From assembly GCA_964435575.1 (NCBI GenBank), contig CAYSZS010000017.1:1-26503 (forward strand): a DNA stretch of 26,503 nucleotides, written 5' to 3'. Below are positions 1-7,666 of this stretch, in pieces. A program made the position numbers and the translations under genes. How positions within the stretch are numbered: position 1 is the first letter of the stretch; every line of letters starts with the position of its first letter. The notes under the pieces are model-generated. The model was not told the origin of the DNA, did no database searches, and was given only the letters and a program-made list of their open reading frames with translations. The stretch is from GWB1-39-12 sp964435575. GTDB lineage: Bacteria > Patescibacteriota > Microgenomatia > UBA8517.

Positions 1-1113
1 CTACTCAATCCTTTTCCCAATAATGATTATCGCATCGAAAGGTAAAGTATCTGCTAACCTCTCGTCTGATAGGATCACTTCATAATCGCTATTAAGGGCT
101 TTATTTATGGTTTCAAAAACTTCATCAGGCGTATCTTTTTTTACTCTAATCTCGGTTTTTTGATAGGTATATGAATCTGCATTTCCTGTTTCTATATTCT
201 TAAATCCTTCAGAGGTTAGAATCTCGGCAACTACATCTGCTTCTCCAATTACCCCTGATCCGTTCTGAACCTGCACTTTATATTCTGAAGTACCGACCTC
301 TACTTCTTCTGTAGGTTCGGGAGTTTCGGTCGAAACCGGACTCGGTGACAAAGTTACATCAGACGAAACTTCAGTACTCTCGTTAGGCTTTTTGAAAAGA
401 AACATTTTGGCCAAAACTATAAGTCCTACGACAAATAAAATGAGTAAAATTAATGTCGTAAAACTCATTCTCAAAGTCAGAACTCCTTTTTTTTCCGGCT
501 TGATTTCTTCTTCATCAGAAACTTCTTGAGTTTTGGCTTCAGATACGGTCTCTGTAGCCTTTTCCTTCCCTTCCTTTAAGATAATGTTTAAAACCTCCTC
601 ATCACGCCCCGTGATATCCTCTTTCATTGCAAGGCCGATAATGGGATTGGCATCGCGCGTTTTGGCAACAACCTCGGGCTCAACTGCTTCAACTATAAGA
701 CCAGTGTTTGTTACGGCGCGGCGTAAAACCTCATAAAAATCCCTGACCAATGCAAATACGATTACCTCTTTCCCGTCGACTCCTTCACTTGAAACAATTT
801 CCTTATAATCCCATTCTCCAGGAGCCAAACTCTCGGGAATTTTTTCTTTCAGCTGGTCGCTTAAAAACTGTCTTTCTTGACCACTTGACAAGTTAGAGTC
901 AACGCTTAGCCTAACAATATAACTTAATTCGTCGGCGACCAAAATCCTAAATTTTTTGGTTTTAAACCTTTTGACAATTTCTGCAAAAGCCAAATCCAGA
1001 GTTTCCGAAGTCCAGCCAAATTCGGAAGATTCAAGAGTCTTCTCTTTTGTGCCAAGGTCAATCTCGGCAGCAATAATCTTGTCTTTAGCGATAGCAATAA
1101 TATTTTTTATCAT
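1..1113 (-). CDS. PilM-like domain fused to a membrane segment and a LytR_C domain
   Basis: This is the last gene of the pilus locus. I chose the ATG at 1113 because it overlaps the preceding stop in an ATGA arrangement; an in-frame ATG at 1128 gives 375 aa and a 19-nt overlap. In 375-aa numbering, residues 6-160 resemble the N-terminal part of PilM, the actin-like cytoplasmic ring protein of type IV pili, including an EAVEPEVVAKTRD segment. Residues 160-215 are a charged linker, 222-244 a hydrophobic membrane segment, and 250-282 a Ser/Pro/Thr/Glu stalk. Residues 284-373 match the LytR C-terminal pattern (VQVQNGSG, then a nad-x-y-x-t-I segment). Full-length PilM is cytoplasmic and about 350 aa, so this protein keeps roughly half of it and adds an outside domain. 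No PilN or PilO gene is visible. It may link the pilus base to the cell wall. The LytR_C call is firm; the PilM-like call is moderate. Confidence 0.7.
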   Translation of the reverse strand: MIKNIIAIAKDKIIAAEIDLGTKEKTLESSEFGWTSETLDLAFAEIVKRFKTKKFRILVADELSYIVRLSVDSNLSSGQERQFLSDQLKEKIPESLAPGEWDYKEIVSSEGVDGKEVIVFALVRDFYEVLRRAVTNTGLIVEAVEPEVVAKTRDANPIIGLAMKEDITGRDEEVLNIILKEGKEKATETVSEAKTQEVSDEEEIKPEKKGVLTLRMSFTTLILLILFVVGLIVLAKMFLFKKPNESTEVSSDVTLSPSPVSTETPEPTEEVEVGTSEYKVQVQNGSGVIGEADVVAEILTSEGFKNIETGNADSYTYQKTEIRVKKDTPDEVFETINKALNSDYEVILSDERLADTLPFDAIIIIGKRIE

Positions 1114-1508
1114 TGAGTTTCGTTCCATCCTGTAATGTTAATTGCTGTTCCTGTTCTCTTGGCAGTCACCTGGATTTTCTTCGTATAAGAAATTCCGTTA
1201 GTTATCTGCGCCGTCACATCTATAGTTCTATCCAAACCGCTCCCGCTCACACTAATATTACAAAGGCCGTCACCAACGGTCAACGAAGCACCTAAATAAC
1301 TTTCATCGGACTTCAATCTGAGCAGTGCTTCTTCAACACAAGCTTCCGCAATTTTTAAAGTTTCTCCTCCCTTTTTATAATCAAGCGAACTTTTTGCTTC
1401 TCCCACGCCCAATAAAGATATGGAAATGGCTATAGATAAAGTAATTGCTGAAATGATAAGTATGCTGGTTAAGGCCATAAAGCCTTTCTGGTTATTTTTT
1501 ACTACCAT
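1110..1508 (-). CDS. PilX/GspK-like minor prepilin
   Basis: A 132-aa protein with a short charged leader ending in QKG, followed by FMALTSILIISAITLSIAISIS, the hydrophobic N-terminal helix of a type IV pilin-like protein. The mature position 5 is Thr rather than the Glu found in most pilins; PilX and GspK subunits also often depart from the rule there. The rest is a small globular domain with two cysteines (in ACVEE and LCNIS) that could form a disulfide. It is the fourth of four consecutive pilin-like genes, 9 nt after the PilW-like gene, and its stop overlaps the next start (ATGA). Position and hydrophobic helix support PilX/GspK; sequence similarity alone would be weak. Confidence 0.65.
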   Translation of the reverse strand: MVVKNNQKGFMALTSILIISAITLSIAISISLLGVGEAKSSLDYKKGGETLKIAEACVEEALLRLKSDESYLGASLTVGDGLCNISVSGSGLDRTIDVTAQITNGISYTKKIQVTAKRTGTAINITGWNETQ

Positions 1509-1517
1509 AAAATTAAA

Positions 1518-2621
1518 TTACGGGATACAACAACAAGTATCAGCGGTTGGTCCGCCTGTACAATATACATCTCCGGGCGAATAGTAAACTTCTCCTCCCG
1601 TACAACTCGCCGCATTTTTCCTGCAAATTCCTGAAGTGTAGCCGTTTAGGATACAGATAGAGTTGCAGGAATTAGCTGACGGTGTCGGGGTTGGAGAAGG
1701 CGTAGACGTCGGTGTGGGTGTAGCTATAGGGCTCGGTGTTGGCGTTCCACCTGATAGTAGTGTAAGATTGGTTATAAGGGTTGAACCGTCTGATAAAATA
1801 AAATTCATATTAAGAGTGGCACCTTCCATACTCGAATCAAACGTAATATAGTCAATATTATAAACTCCGCCTCCAGCCGAAAGGCCAAAATCTGTTAAAT
1901 CAATCGTCGATCCACTGGCACTTGTTCCCGTCCACTCAACCGGTCCCGCCCCTATCTGGATTCCAGTTACCTGTTCCCCACCGGCAGTCCCAGTCCAAGA
2001 AAAATACATCCTATCAATAGTAATGTCCTGATCAGCGGAATTTTGAATTGTAATTCCTTCCAGACTGGTTCCTCCGACTAAATTTAAGCCAGTAAGATCC
2101 AAAAGAAGGCGTCTTGCCTGGTTAAATTGACTATTTAATTCAACACTTTGGGAAATTTGTGTTTCTGCAGTTAACTGCCCGGAGGCGGCAGGTTCCGCCT
2201 GACGCAATGTCAGAGTAATCGAAACACTTTTTGCGTCATTCCCCGGGGAAGTCAAATCAGTGAAAAGAAGGTTCGTAACCGCTACCTGGTTGGAAGTTAA
2301 GTCGTATGGACCCAGTCCTCCTGAAGAAAATCGAATGGTTTGACCTTCAAGTGAGATTGTAGTTTGGGAAACTCCGTTTGTCAAAATCAATTGAGTCGGA
2401 GACAAGCTTTGAATGTCTTGGGCACGCCTGACTTCATATGTAATTCTTGATAGTGCGATTCTTGCATTCTGTTGGACAATTTGTTGATTAAAAGATTTCT
2501 CCCGGCCGTAGATAACGTCAAAAGAAAAAAGGATAGCACCGGTAATAAAAATTGCAAAAAGAGCCACATATACTATTAGCTCAATCAGTGTAAAACCCTT
2601 TATTTCTAATTTTTCAGCCAC
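1518..2621 (-). CDS. PilW/GspJ-like minor prepilin with a C-terminal eight-cysteine module
   Basis: I chose the GTG at 2621, which gives a leader of nine residues (MAEKLEIKG) before the cleavage site and FTLIELIVYV with Glu5. It lies 4 nt after the previous stop. An ATG at 2702 would give 394 aa with an unusually long leader and a 77-nt overlap. Residues 9-31 are the pilin helix. A segment with QNARIALSRITYEVRRAQ is typical of PilW/GspJ. A beta-rich insertion follows (about 195-320 in 394-aa numbering), then a Pro/Thr/Ser stalk, then an eight-cysteine module with spacing C-x3-C-x9-C-x6-C-x13-C-x8-CCC. The module is shared with the PilV-like neighbour. Its position third in a GspH-I-J-K style set agrees with PilW. 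The fold of the Cys module is unknown to me. Confidence 0.75.
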   Translation of the reverse strand: MAEKLEIKGFTLIELIVYVALFAIFITGAILFSFDVIYGREKSFNQQIVQQNARIALSRITYEVRRAQDIQSLSPTQLILTNGVSQTTISLEGQTIRFSSGGLGPYDLTSNQVAVTNLLFTDLTSPGNDAKSVSITLTLRQAEPAASGQLTAETQISQSVELNSQFNQARRLLLDLTGLNLVGGTSLEGITIQNSADQDITIDRMYFSWTGTAGGEQVTGIQIGAGPVEWTGTSASGSTIDLTDFGLSAGGGVYNIDYITFDSSMEGATLNMNFILSDGSTLITNLTLLSGGTPTPSPIATPTPTSTPSPTPTPSANSCNSICILNGYTSGICRKNAASCTGGEVYYSPGDVYCTGGPTADTCCCIP

Positions 2622-2625
2622 GGCA

Positions 2626-3315
2626 TTAGGGTGCACAACAACAGGTAGTATTTGGCCCGGAAGTGCAATATTGATTTCCTCCTGGTTCATTTGTTTCACC
2701 ATTACTGTTACATTGATTTACATTCCTTCTACAAGTTCCTTGACTATAACCAAGTGAGCTACAATACGCTGTGCAGGTCGTTATTGACGGGGTTGGAGTA
2801 AGAGTTGGCGATACAGTCGGAGTCGGAGTTAAAATGGGCGTCGGAGTCGTGGCTAAAGCCTCAAAGGAAACTTCCTGCCAGTTTGCAAGCTGGGTAGTCA
2901 TTTCAACAATCGTCAACTTTGTCGGAATGAAGCTCCATGTAACTGTCGCCGTTATTTCCTTTGAATCCGGATCTACCAAGCTTGAGACATTAATAACTCG
3001 AGTGTACTTGCCTAATATATCGGCCGACCCAGAAAACGTCCATGATCCCGAAGTGTTATCAAGTCCGTGATTTCCATCAGCAGTTTTAAGGTTATTCCAG
3101 GATTGGTTACGTATAGACTTAACTGCTTCCAAACCTTCTACTGCATAAAAAGAAGCCGTTGTTTCTTCTTCGGCCAAGCGGGATGCTAAAAACGACCCCA
3201 GTATTGTTATTACACTCCCTCCTGAAATTAAAACAAAGATTGAAACAGCAACTATTATTTCAATAACGCTTTGACCCAAACCTGCTTTGTAAGGAATAGT
3301 TTTTCTAATTGACAT
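2626..3315 (-). CDS. PilV/GspI-like minor prepilin with a C-terminal eight-cysteine module
   Basis: The start is the ATG at 3315, with AGGT about 8 nt upstream; a TTG at 3321 is also in frame. The leader ends in AGLG, followed by QSVIEIIVAVSIFVLISGGS, a type IV pilin helix with Glu5. Next comes a typical PilV segment (ASFYAVEGLEAVKSIRNQSW) and a beta-rich domain to about residue 150. A Thr/Pro stalk (about 157-178) leads to a C-terminal module with eight cysteines spaced C-x3-C-x9-C-x6-C-x14-C-x7-CCC, ending in CCCAP. It overlaps the end of the FimT-like gene by 11 nt, so the genes are probably translationally coupled. By family it should be a minor pilin that helps start or cap the pilus; the Cys module is an extra. 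Confidence 0.78.
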   Translation of the reverse strand: MSIRKTIPYKAGLGQSVIEIIVAVSIFVLISGGSVITILGSFLASRLAEEETTASFYAVEGLEAVKSIRNQSWNNLKTADGNHGLDNTSGSWTFSGSADILGKYTRVINVSSLVDPDSKEITATVTWSFIPTKLTIVEMTTQLANWQEVSFEALATTPTPILTPTPTVSPTLTPTPSITTCTAYCSSLGYSQGTCRRNVNQCNSNGETNEPGGNQYCTSGPNTTCCCAP

Positions 3316-3760
3316 TGGCAATACCTATTTCATTCACGCTTATAGTTGCGGTTTCCCCACTTGGACTTAAAATTGAAATCGTTTCGGTCGTGTCGGGATT
3401 ACCGGTTATCTTATCGAAGATTATTTCAACGTTTGTAACACTGACTCCCTGCCCAATATTAAAAATCTCATCAAAAGTTGGGTCCCTGCCTAAATACGAA
3501 GAGCCTTTAAAAAGAATAATTTGATTAGCGTCAATCTTCACTCCCCATTCGCTATCGCCTTTACCGGCCATAGCATTTATTTGAGCTGTCCTTATAAATG
3601 ACAGAGTCTCGTTAGTTGTGTTCTGAAACCTGTTTCGAGCTAAAAAATTTGACCCAACGGCTTCGTAAGAAACTGCCATGATAAGAAGTATCGCAACGAC
3701 CAAAATAATCTCAACAAGGGTAATTCCCCTAAAATACTGACGCGAGGATTTTAATCTCAT
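3305..3760 (-). CDS. FimT/GspH-like minor prepilin
   Basis: A 151-aa prepilin. The basic leader MRLKSSRQYFRG is followed by ITLVEIILVVAILLIMAVSY, with the cleavage site after Gly and Glu at mature position 5. The region after the helix has the FimT/GspH signature in loose form (N-x-x-x-F-x-x-x-x-N, then S-F-I-R-T-A-Q-I-N-A and E-W-G-V-K-I). FimT/FimU/GspH proteins are minor pilins of the initiation complex. It is the first of the four pilin-like genes and starts 3 nt after pilC ends. No cysteine module is present here, unlike its two downstream neighbours. Confidence 0.8.
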   Translation of the reverse strand: MRLKSSRQYFRGITLVEIILVVAILLIMAVSYEAVGSNFLARNRFQNTTNETLSFIRTAQINAMAGKGDSEWGVKIDANQIILFKGSSYLGRDPTFDEIFNIGQGVSVTNVEIIFDKITGNPDTTETISILSPSGETATISVNEIGIANVN

Positions 3761-3763
3761 ACA

Positions 3764-4837
3764 TTATCTTCTAATTGATCCCGTTAATTGATAAATCGGG
3801 GAAATTATTGATATTGCAACAAACCCCACAACTAACCCTATCACAATAAGAAGCGCTGGCTCCAAAATCGTTGATAAATTGCGACTTATATCATCCACTT
3901 CGTCTTCGAAAAAATCCCCCAAATATAAAAGCGTTTCATCCAGTTTTCCGGTTTTTTCGCCAACGCTTATCATCCGGGAAACAAGCGGCGGAAATTCGGG
4001 AAATCCCTTTCTCATCGTCTCCCCGACATTTTTTCCTTTTGTCAAGGCCTTTGAGAGAACCAAAACGTCTATTTTAAAACGCAGATTAGATAAGGTATTC
4101 GCGGTTATGTCCAGTGATTTTGTTATCGGAACGCCGCTTGTTATAAGCGTTCCCAGGTTTCGGCAGAATCGCGCAAGCTGAACGTAGGTAACCAGCTTTC
4201 CCATTAGGGGAAGTTTAAGAATAAGCGTGTGCCAGACGGGTTTGACCTTAGGCGTCTGCGATATCATACGTAAAATTAATATTAGAATAAATGCTCCGGC
4301 AAAAATCGCGATTCCGTAGTTCTTCATGAGTTCCGCAAAAAATATTAAAATCTTCGTTGATAAGGGAAGTTCAATATTAAAGGACTTAAAAAAGTCCACA
4401 AGTTTGGGCAAAATATAAAGAGATAAAAACCCACCCAAACCAACCGTTGCAAAAAGAACTATTCCCGGATAGGTAAAAGCTGCCTGAACTTTCTTTCTTA
4501 ATGAATAGTCTTTGCCAAGTTGTTTTGCCAAAAAATCAAGGTTTTCTCCAAGGGTTCCCGAACTCTCGCCTATTTCAATTAAACTTATAAAAAATTGGTC
4601 AAATACCCCGGGATATTTTTCAAAAGATGTGGCCAGGTTTTTGCCGTTTTTTACGTCTTCAAAAACTAATCCCAGAACTTTCCTGAAATACGGATTTCTT
4701 GACTGATCGACCAAAGTTTCCAAGGCTTCGGAAATAGGAATCCCGGCCTTCATCATTGTGGCCAGATGTTTGGTAAAAAGAAGCCTATCCTGATGGCTGA
4801 CTCTCTTAAAAATGTTCAATTGAGCAGTCAAAATCAT
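3764..4837 (-). CDS. pilC: Type IV pilus inner-membrane platform protein PilC (GspF family)
   Basis: A 357-aa protein with two GspF domains (about residues 15-138 and 218-340) and three hydrophobic segments (about 122-145, 170-192 and 328-350). This is the usual layout of the platform protein that couples the cytoplasmic ATPase to pilin insertion. Each repeat has its characteristic segment: LATMMKAGIPISEALETL in the first, CRNLGTLITSGVPITKSL in the second, with IGESSGTLGENL and VGEKTGKLDETL as matching pairs. The length is close to the family norm, slightly short at the N-terminus. It lies between the ATPase gene and the minor pilins, separated from the ATPase by a 160-nt gap holding a palindromic element. 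A weak -10 (TAGACT) lies 6 nt before the ATG. Confidence 0.93.
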   Translation of the reverse strand: MILTAQLNIFKRVSHQDRLLFTKHLATMMKAGIPISEALETLVDQSRNPYFRKVLGLVFEDVKNGKNLATSFEKYPGVFDQFFISLIEIGESSGTLGENLDFLAKQLGKDYSLRKKVQAAFTYPGIVLFATVGLGGFLSLYILPKLVDFFKSFNIELPLSTKILIFFAELMKNYGIAIFAGAFILILILRMISQTPKVKPVWHTLILKLPLMGKLVTYVQLARFCRNLGTLITSGVPITKSLDITANTLSNLRFKIDVLVLSKALTKGKNVGETMRKGFPEFPPLVSRMISVGEKTGKLDETLLYLGDFFEDEVDDISRNLSTILEPALLIVIGLVVGFVAISIISPIYQLTGSIRR

Positions 4838-4888
4838 AGATTTAGTCTATTATCCAACCAATTTATTTATTGTACAGTTACCTTAACT

Positions 4889-4995
4889 CGATGCGAATGA
4901 TACGAATAAAGATACTAATGCCGCGAATTTTTTAAATATTCGCATAATTCGCGTGAATTCGCCTGCCTGCCAGCGAGGCAGGTATATTCGCATCG
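4889..4995. repeat. Palindromic intergenic element, copy 1
   Basis: The element is bounded by a perfect 10-bp inverted repeat: CGATGCGAAT at 4889-4898 and ATTCGCATCG at 4986-4995. Inside are an 8-bp inverted repeat (CGCGAATT 4922-4929, AATTCGCG 4946-4953) and a GC-rich hairpin (CCTGCC 4966-4971, GGCAGG 4977-4982). It is built from loosely repeated ATTCGC units on the right and their complements on the left. It ends 2 nt from the stop of the ATPase gene. The segment 4893-4919 recurs, inverted, at 20171-20195. No open reading frame lies inside, so it behaves like a MITE or REP-type element. Confidence 0.7.
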
Positions 4996-4997
4996 CT

Positions 4998-6674
4998 TCA
5001 TTCTTTCGTTACTCTGATTATCTCGTCAATCGTGGTCACTCCCTGCTTCACCTTTTCAATGCCGTCTTCGAGCATGGTGGTCATTTTGTTTTTAACCACG
5101 ATTTTTTTAATTTCAGATGAATCTTTTTTGGCAACAATTGCCGCCTTCACTTCGTCGTCAACTAAAAGCACTTCAAAAATCCCTACACGGCCGACGTAAC
5201 CTGTTTCGTGACATAAATCACAACCCTTGCCCTTATATACTCTCAAATTTTTCTCATTTGGAAAATACTTTTGTAAAAGAGTTTCTGAAATTTCATTAAC
5301 TAAGATGCCGCTAACTTCTTCCGAGATTCGACACTTGACGCAAATTTTTCTTACCAAGCGCTGGGCAATTACTACGTTTACGGTCGTTGCGATAAGAAAA
5401 GGTTCGACGCCGAAATCAAGAAGTCTCGGGAAGGCTGTTGCGGCGTCGTTTGTGTGAAGGGTCGATAAAACCAAATGTCCCGTCATTGCGGCGTTTATAG
5501 AAATATCCGCCGTTTCTTCATCCCGAATCTCGCCGACCAGAATTATATCCGGGTCTTGCCTAACAATGGACTTTAGTCCTGCCGAAAAAGTTAAATTCGT
5601 ATTTGGATTCACTTGTATCTGATTAACTCCTTCCATATCGTATTCAACAGGATCTTCTATTGTCATAATATTCACATTCCTTTTATTCAAAAGTTTCAGG
5701 ACAGAGTAAAGTGTTGTGGTTTTACCGGACCCCGTAGGACCCGTTGATAAGATCATTCCGTGAGGCTTATTGTAGGCAGCAACCACTTTTTTTAGATCGG
5801 ACTCGGAAAAACCAAGATCCTGTAGTGAAAATTGACGACTCCTCTCGGATAAAAGTCTCATGACGACTTTTTCGCCGTTGGTTACCGGAACAACGGAAAC
5901 CCTGATATCCAATTTTTCCTCCGGAAGCTCAATACTTATTTTTCCGTCCTGGGCTGATTGATGCTCGTCTGTTCTTAAGCGGGCCATAACTTTTAATCTG
6001 GTTACTATTTGCGGATGTATCACGGAAGGCAAATTTATAATGTCGTGAAGCATTCCGTCTATTCTGAAACGCACGGTCGATCCTTCATCTGTCGGCTCTA
6101 TATGAATATCAGATGATCTATTTTGGTAAGCATATTTGGTAATAGTATCCACGATTTTGATAATCGAAGGTTCGGCTACCTTGGTACCTTTAACCTCTTT
6201 AACGTTTTCTGCGATAATTTCGTCAAAGACTTTTGCAATATCTTTTGCATAAAGATTGAGGGCATCCTTTATGCTTCTTTTTGATGCATAATAGGTTTTT
6301 ACCGGAGTACCGGTTTTCTTAGCTATAAAGTCAGGAACTTGTTTATCAGATGGGTTATTTAAAGCAATATGAAGTCCGTCTTTATCTTTCTTAAATGCAA
6401 CGACCATCTGCTTTTTTGCATAAACTTCGGGAACCGTATTCAGTACACCGTCATCTATTACCGTTTCAGAAAGATTAACAAAAGGGAAGTTTATAAGATC
6501 CGCAATAATCTTGCCGATATTGATATCTGAAATTAAATCCTTTTGGATAAGTAGTTCTTCCAAAGAGATTTTTTTAAGACTCGCTTCTTCAAATGATTCC
6601 TTTAATTTGTCTTGTGGAATGACGTCAAGTTCTTTTAAAGTATCAAAAAGTTCTTGCTCGCTAAAAAGCCTCAT
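4998..6674 (-). CDS. pilB: Type IV pilus assembly ATPase (PilB/GspE family)
   Basis: A 558-aa secretion ATPase. Residues 1-150 form an N-terminal domain of the MshEN/GspE_N type. The motor domain follows: IRFRIDGM-like beta segment near 202, Walker A GPTGSGKTT at 312-320, Asp box TIEDPVEY near 338-345, Walker B IILVGEIRDEE at about 377-387, and His box GHLVLSTLHTND near 399-410. A zinc tetracysteine motif is present (C446, C449, C485, C488), which marks PilB/GspE assembly ATPases and is absent from the retraction ATPase PilT. It should power pilin polymerisation at the inner face of the membrane. It is the first gene of the locus. The ATG at 6674 has a TAATAT box exactly 6 nt upstream, suggesting a leaderless message. 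Confidence 0.92.
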   Translation of the reverse strand: MRLFSEQELFDTLKELDVIPQDKLKESFEEASLKKISLEELLIQKDLISDINIGKIIADLINFPFVNLSETVIDDGVLNTVPEVYAKKQMVVAFKKDKDGLHIALNNPSDKQVPDFIAKKTGTPVKTYYASKRSIKDALNLYAKDIAKVFDEIIAENVKEVKGTKVAEPSIIKIVDTITKYAYQNRSSDIHIEPTDEGSTVRFRIDGMLHDIINLPSVIHPQIVTRLKVMARLRTDEHQSAQDGKISIELPEEKLDIRVSVVPVTNGEKVVMRLLSERSRQFSLQDLGFSESDLKKVVAAYNKPHGMILSTGPTGSGKTTTLYSVLKLLNKRNVNIMTIEDPVEYDMEGVNQIQVNPNTNLTFSAGLKSIVRQDPDIILVGEIRDEETADISINAAMTGHLVLSTLHTNDAATAFPRLLDFGVEPFLIATTVNVVIAQRLVRKICVKCRISEEVSGILVNEISETLLQKYFPNEKNLRVYKGKGCDLCHETGYVGRVGIFEVLLVDDEVKAAIVAKKDSSEIKKIVVKNKMTTMLEDGIEKVKQGVTTIDEIIRVTKE

Positions 6675-6680
6675 ACTTCC

Positions 6681-6686
6681 ATATTA
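6681..6686 (-). promoter_or_regulatory. Candidate -10 box (TAATAT) of the pilus ATPase gene
   Basis: On the minus strand TAATAT lies 6 nt before the ATG at 6674, a spacing that would put the transcription start on or beside the start codon. No clear -35 was found. GGAAG lies next to the ATG but too close to act as a normal ribosome site. Confidence 0.4.
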
Positions 6687-6719
6687 CCAAGCCCGAGGAA
6701 GTTTGACCAGAGACTCAAA

Positions 6720-6740
6720 GGAGGAAGTGGGTTCTCATAT
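6720..6740. repeat. Short dispersed repeat GGAGGAAGTGGGTTCTCA, copy 1
   Basis: The sequence GGAGGAAGTGGGTTCTCA followed by TAT recurs at 7776-7797 with one substitution and one inserted A. The final TCA of the 18-mer is the TGA stop, on the minus strand, of the gene at 6735-7640. A small hairpin, TTTGA at 6702-6706 with TCAAA at 6715-6719, lies just beside it. Confidence 0.5.
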
Positions 6741-7640
6741 CACGTTTTTTTGCTGCACTACCCATTTTTCGCAAGCAGATATAACGTACTCTACTGCTTC
6801 TTTACTTTCTGAGGAAAAATAATCTAAAACACCCGTACCGCCGTACGCCAACTTGAATGCTGGCTGATCAACATAAACTCCACAGTCTACGACCCTAACT
6901 CCCATTTTTCGAGAAAGATCTATTTTCGCTTGGTATGTCTCGTCATGTAGCCAAACTCCTTGGACAGCTTCCGACGCAAATTCTGTAATTTCTTGGTATC
7001 TTTTTAGCCAAAAAGATTCTATGGCTAAAACTGATGTTCTTTTTCTAAGCATTTTTCCCACTACTGGATGAACTAAATTAGGAATTTTGACAACGTAATT
7101 AACAGGAAGTCCAGATAATAAGGTCTCACGAACCTCATCAGGGAACACCAAACTTCTCTCCCATTTATCCCCGCTTAAGTATCGGGTGTTAGCTTCAGGT
7201 TCGTAAAGAATTGCGTGCTCATAATTAGGTAAATGCGATATGCCGTTTAATATGAAGTTAATATGGGCGGGAGTAGGAATATTCCTGTATTTGCCGCTAT
7301 AAAATGCAATTTTCTTTCCCTTAATGTTCTCCAAAAAGTTTCTCCAACTTACTATTTGAGATCGATTGTCCCATGAAGCAAGTGTGTCAACACCCTCGAC
7401 AGAAGCAATTGCTTTTAATCGTTCCAGTCGATACATTCTTACTCTTGCTCCCCAACCTTCGATGGGCATACCATATGTCAATTTGTCCTCCAAATCTTTC
7501 AAACTTTCATCAAACTTATCACCCCTATCCAGTAAGTCATATGCGTCAGGGTTACTTTCCAAAAAGTAATCAAGAGCAGCCCAAAGTCTGTCACCAGAAC
7601 CTTCTATAACAGGATATTCACTTGGTCTTTCCAAACCCAT
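6735..7640 (-). CDS. Protein of unknown function, possibly with a HIGH-superfamily nucleotidyltransferase-like core
   Basis: I do not recognise this 301-aa protein with confidence. It is soluble, with no signal peptide or membrane segment. Residues 1-105 are mostly helical and acidic. From about residue 107 a Rossmann-like pattern begins: GKKIAFYSGKYRN, then PTPAHINFI, then HAILYEP, then ERSLVFPDEVRETLL. This order (strand, Gly-x-aromatic, a His near the next helix, a second strand, an ER-x-x-x-F segment) resembles cytidylyl/adenylyltransferases, but the second His of HxGH is missing (Asn-Phe instead). The start is the ATG at 7640; there is no Shine-Dalgarno. It is the rightmost minus-strand gene before the pilus locus and lies in an island of unusual genes. 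A perfect palindrome sits near its likely -35. Confidence 0.55.
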   Translation of the reverse strand: MGLERPSEYPVIEGSGDRLWAALDYFLESNPDAYDLLDRGDKFDESLKDLEDKLTYGMPIEGWGARVRMYRLERLKAIASVEGVDTLASWDNRSQIVSWRNFLENIKGKKIAFYSGKYRNIPTPAHINFILNGISHLPNYEHAILYEPEANTRYLSGDKWERSLVFPDEVRETLLSGLPVNYVVKIPNLVHPVVGKMLRKRTSVLAIESFWLKRYQEITEFASEAVQGVWLHDETYQAKIDLSRKMGVRVVDCGVYVDQPAFKLAYGGTGVLDYFSSESKEAVEYVISACEKWVVQQKNVI

Positions 7641-7666
7641 TTTTATATTTTTGAAAAATCTGGTTG

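Noticed and set aside
1518..2775. The eight-cysteine tails as true defensins
   Set aside because: Only the C-x3-C-x9-C and GYxxGxC part agrees in spacing; the CCC ending and the number of cysteines do not, and the tails are joined to pilins.
1663..3070. Plus-strand Gly/Val-rich open frames opposite the pilin stalks
   Set aside because: They are the antisense of the Thr/Pro repeat stalks of the PilW- and PilV-like proteins. No start signal or family match supports them.
4966..4982. GC hairpin after the pilus ATPase as an intrinsic terminator
   Set aside because: No T run follows it on the minus strand, and it is part of a repeat element found elsewhere between genes.
6511..6822. 103-aa plus-strand open frame across the pilus ATPase start
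   Set aside because: It overlaps two well-supported minus-strand genes and has no recognisable protein features.
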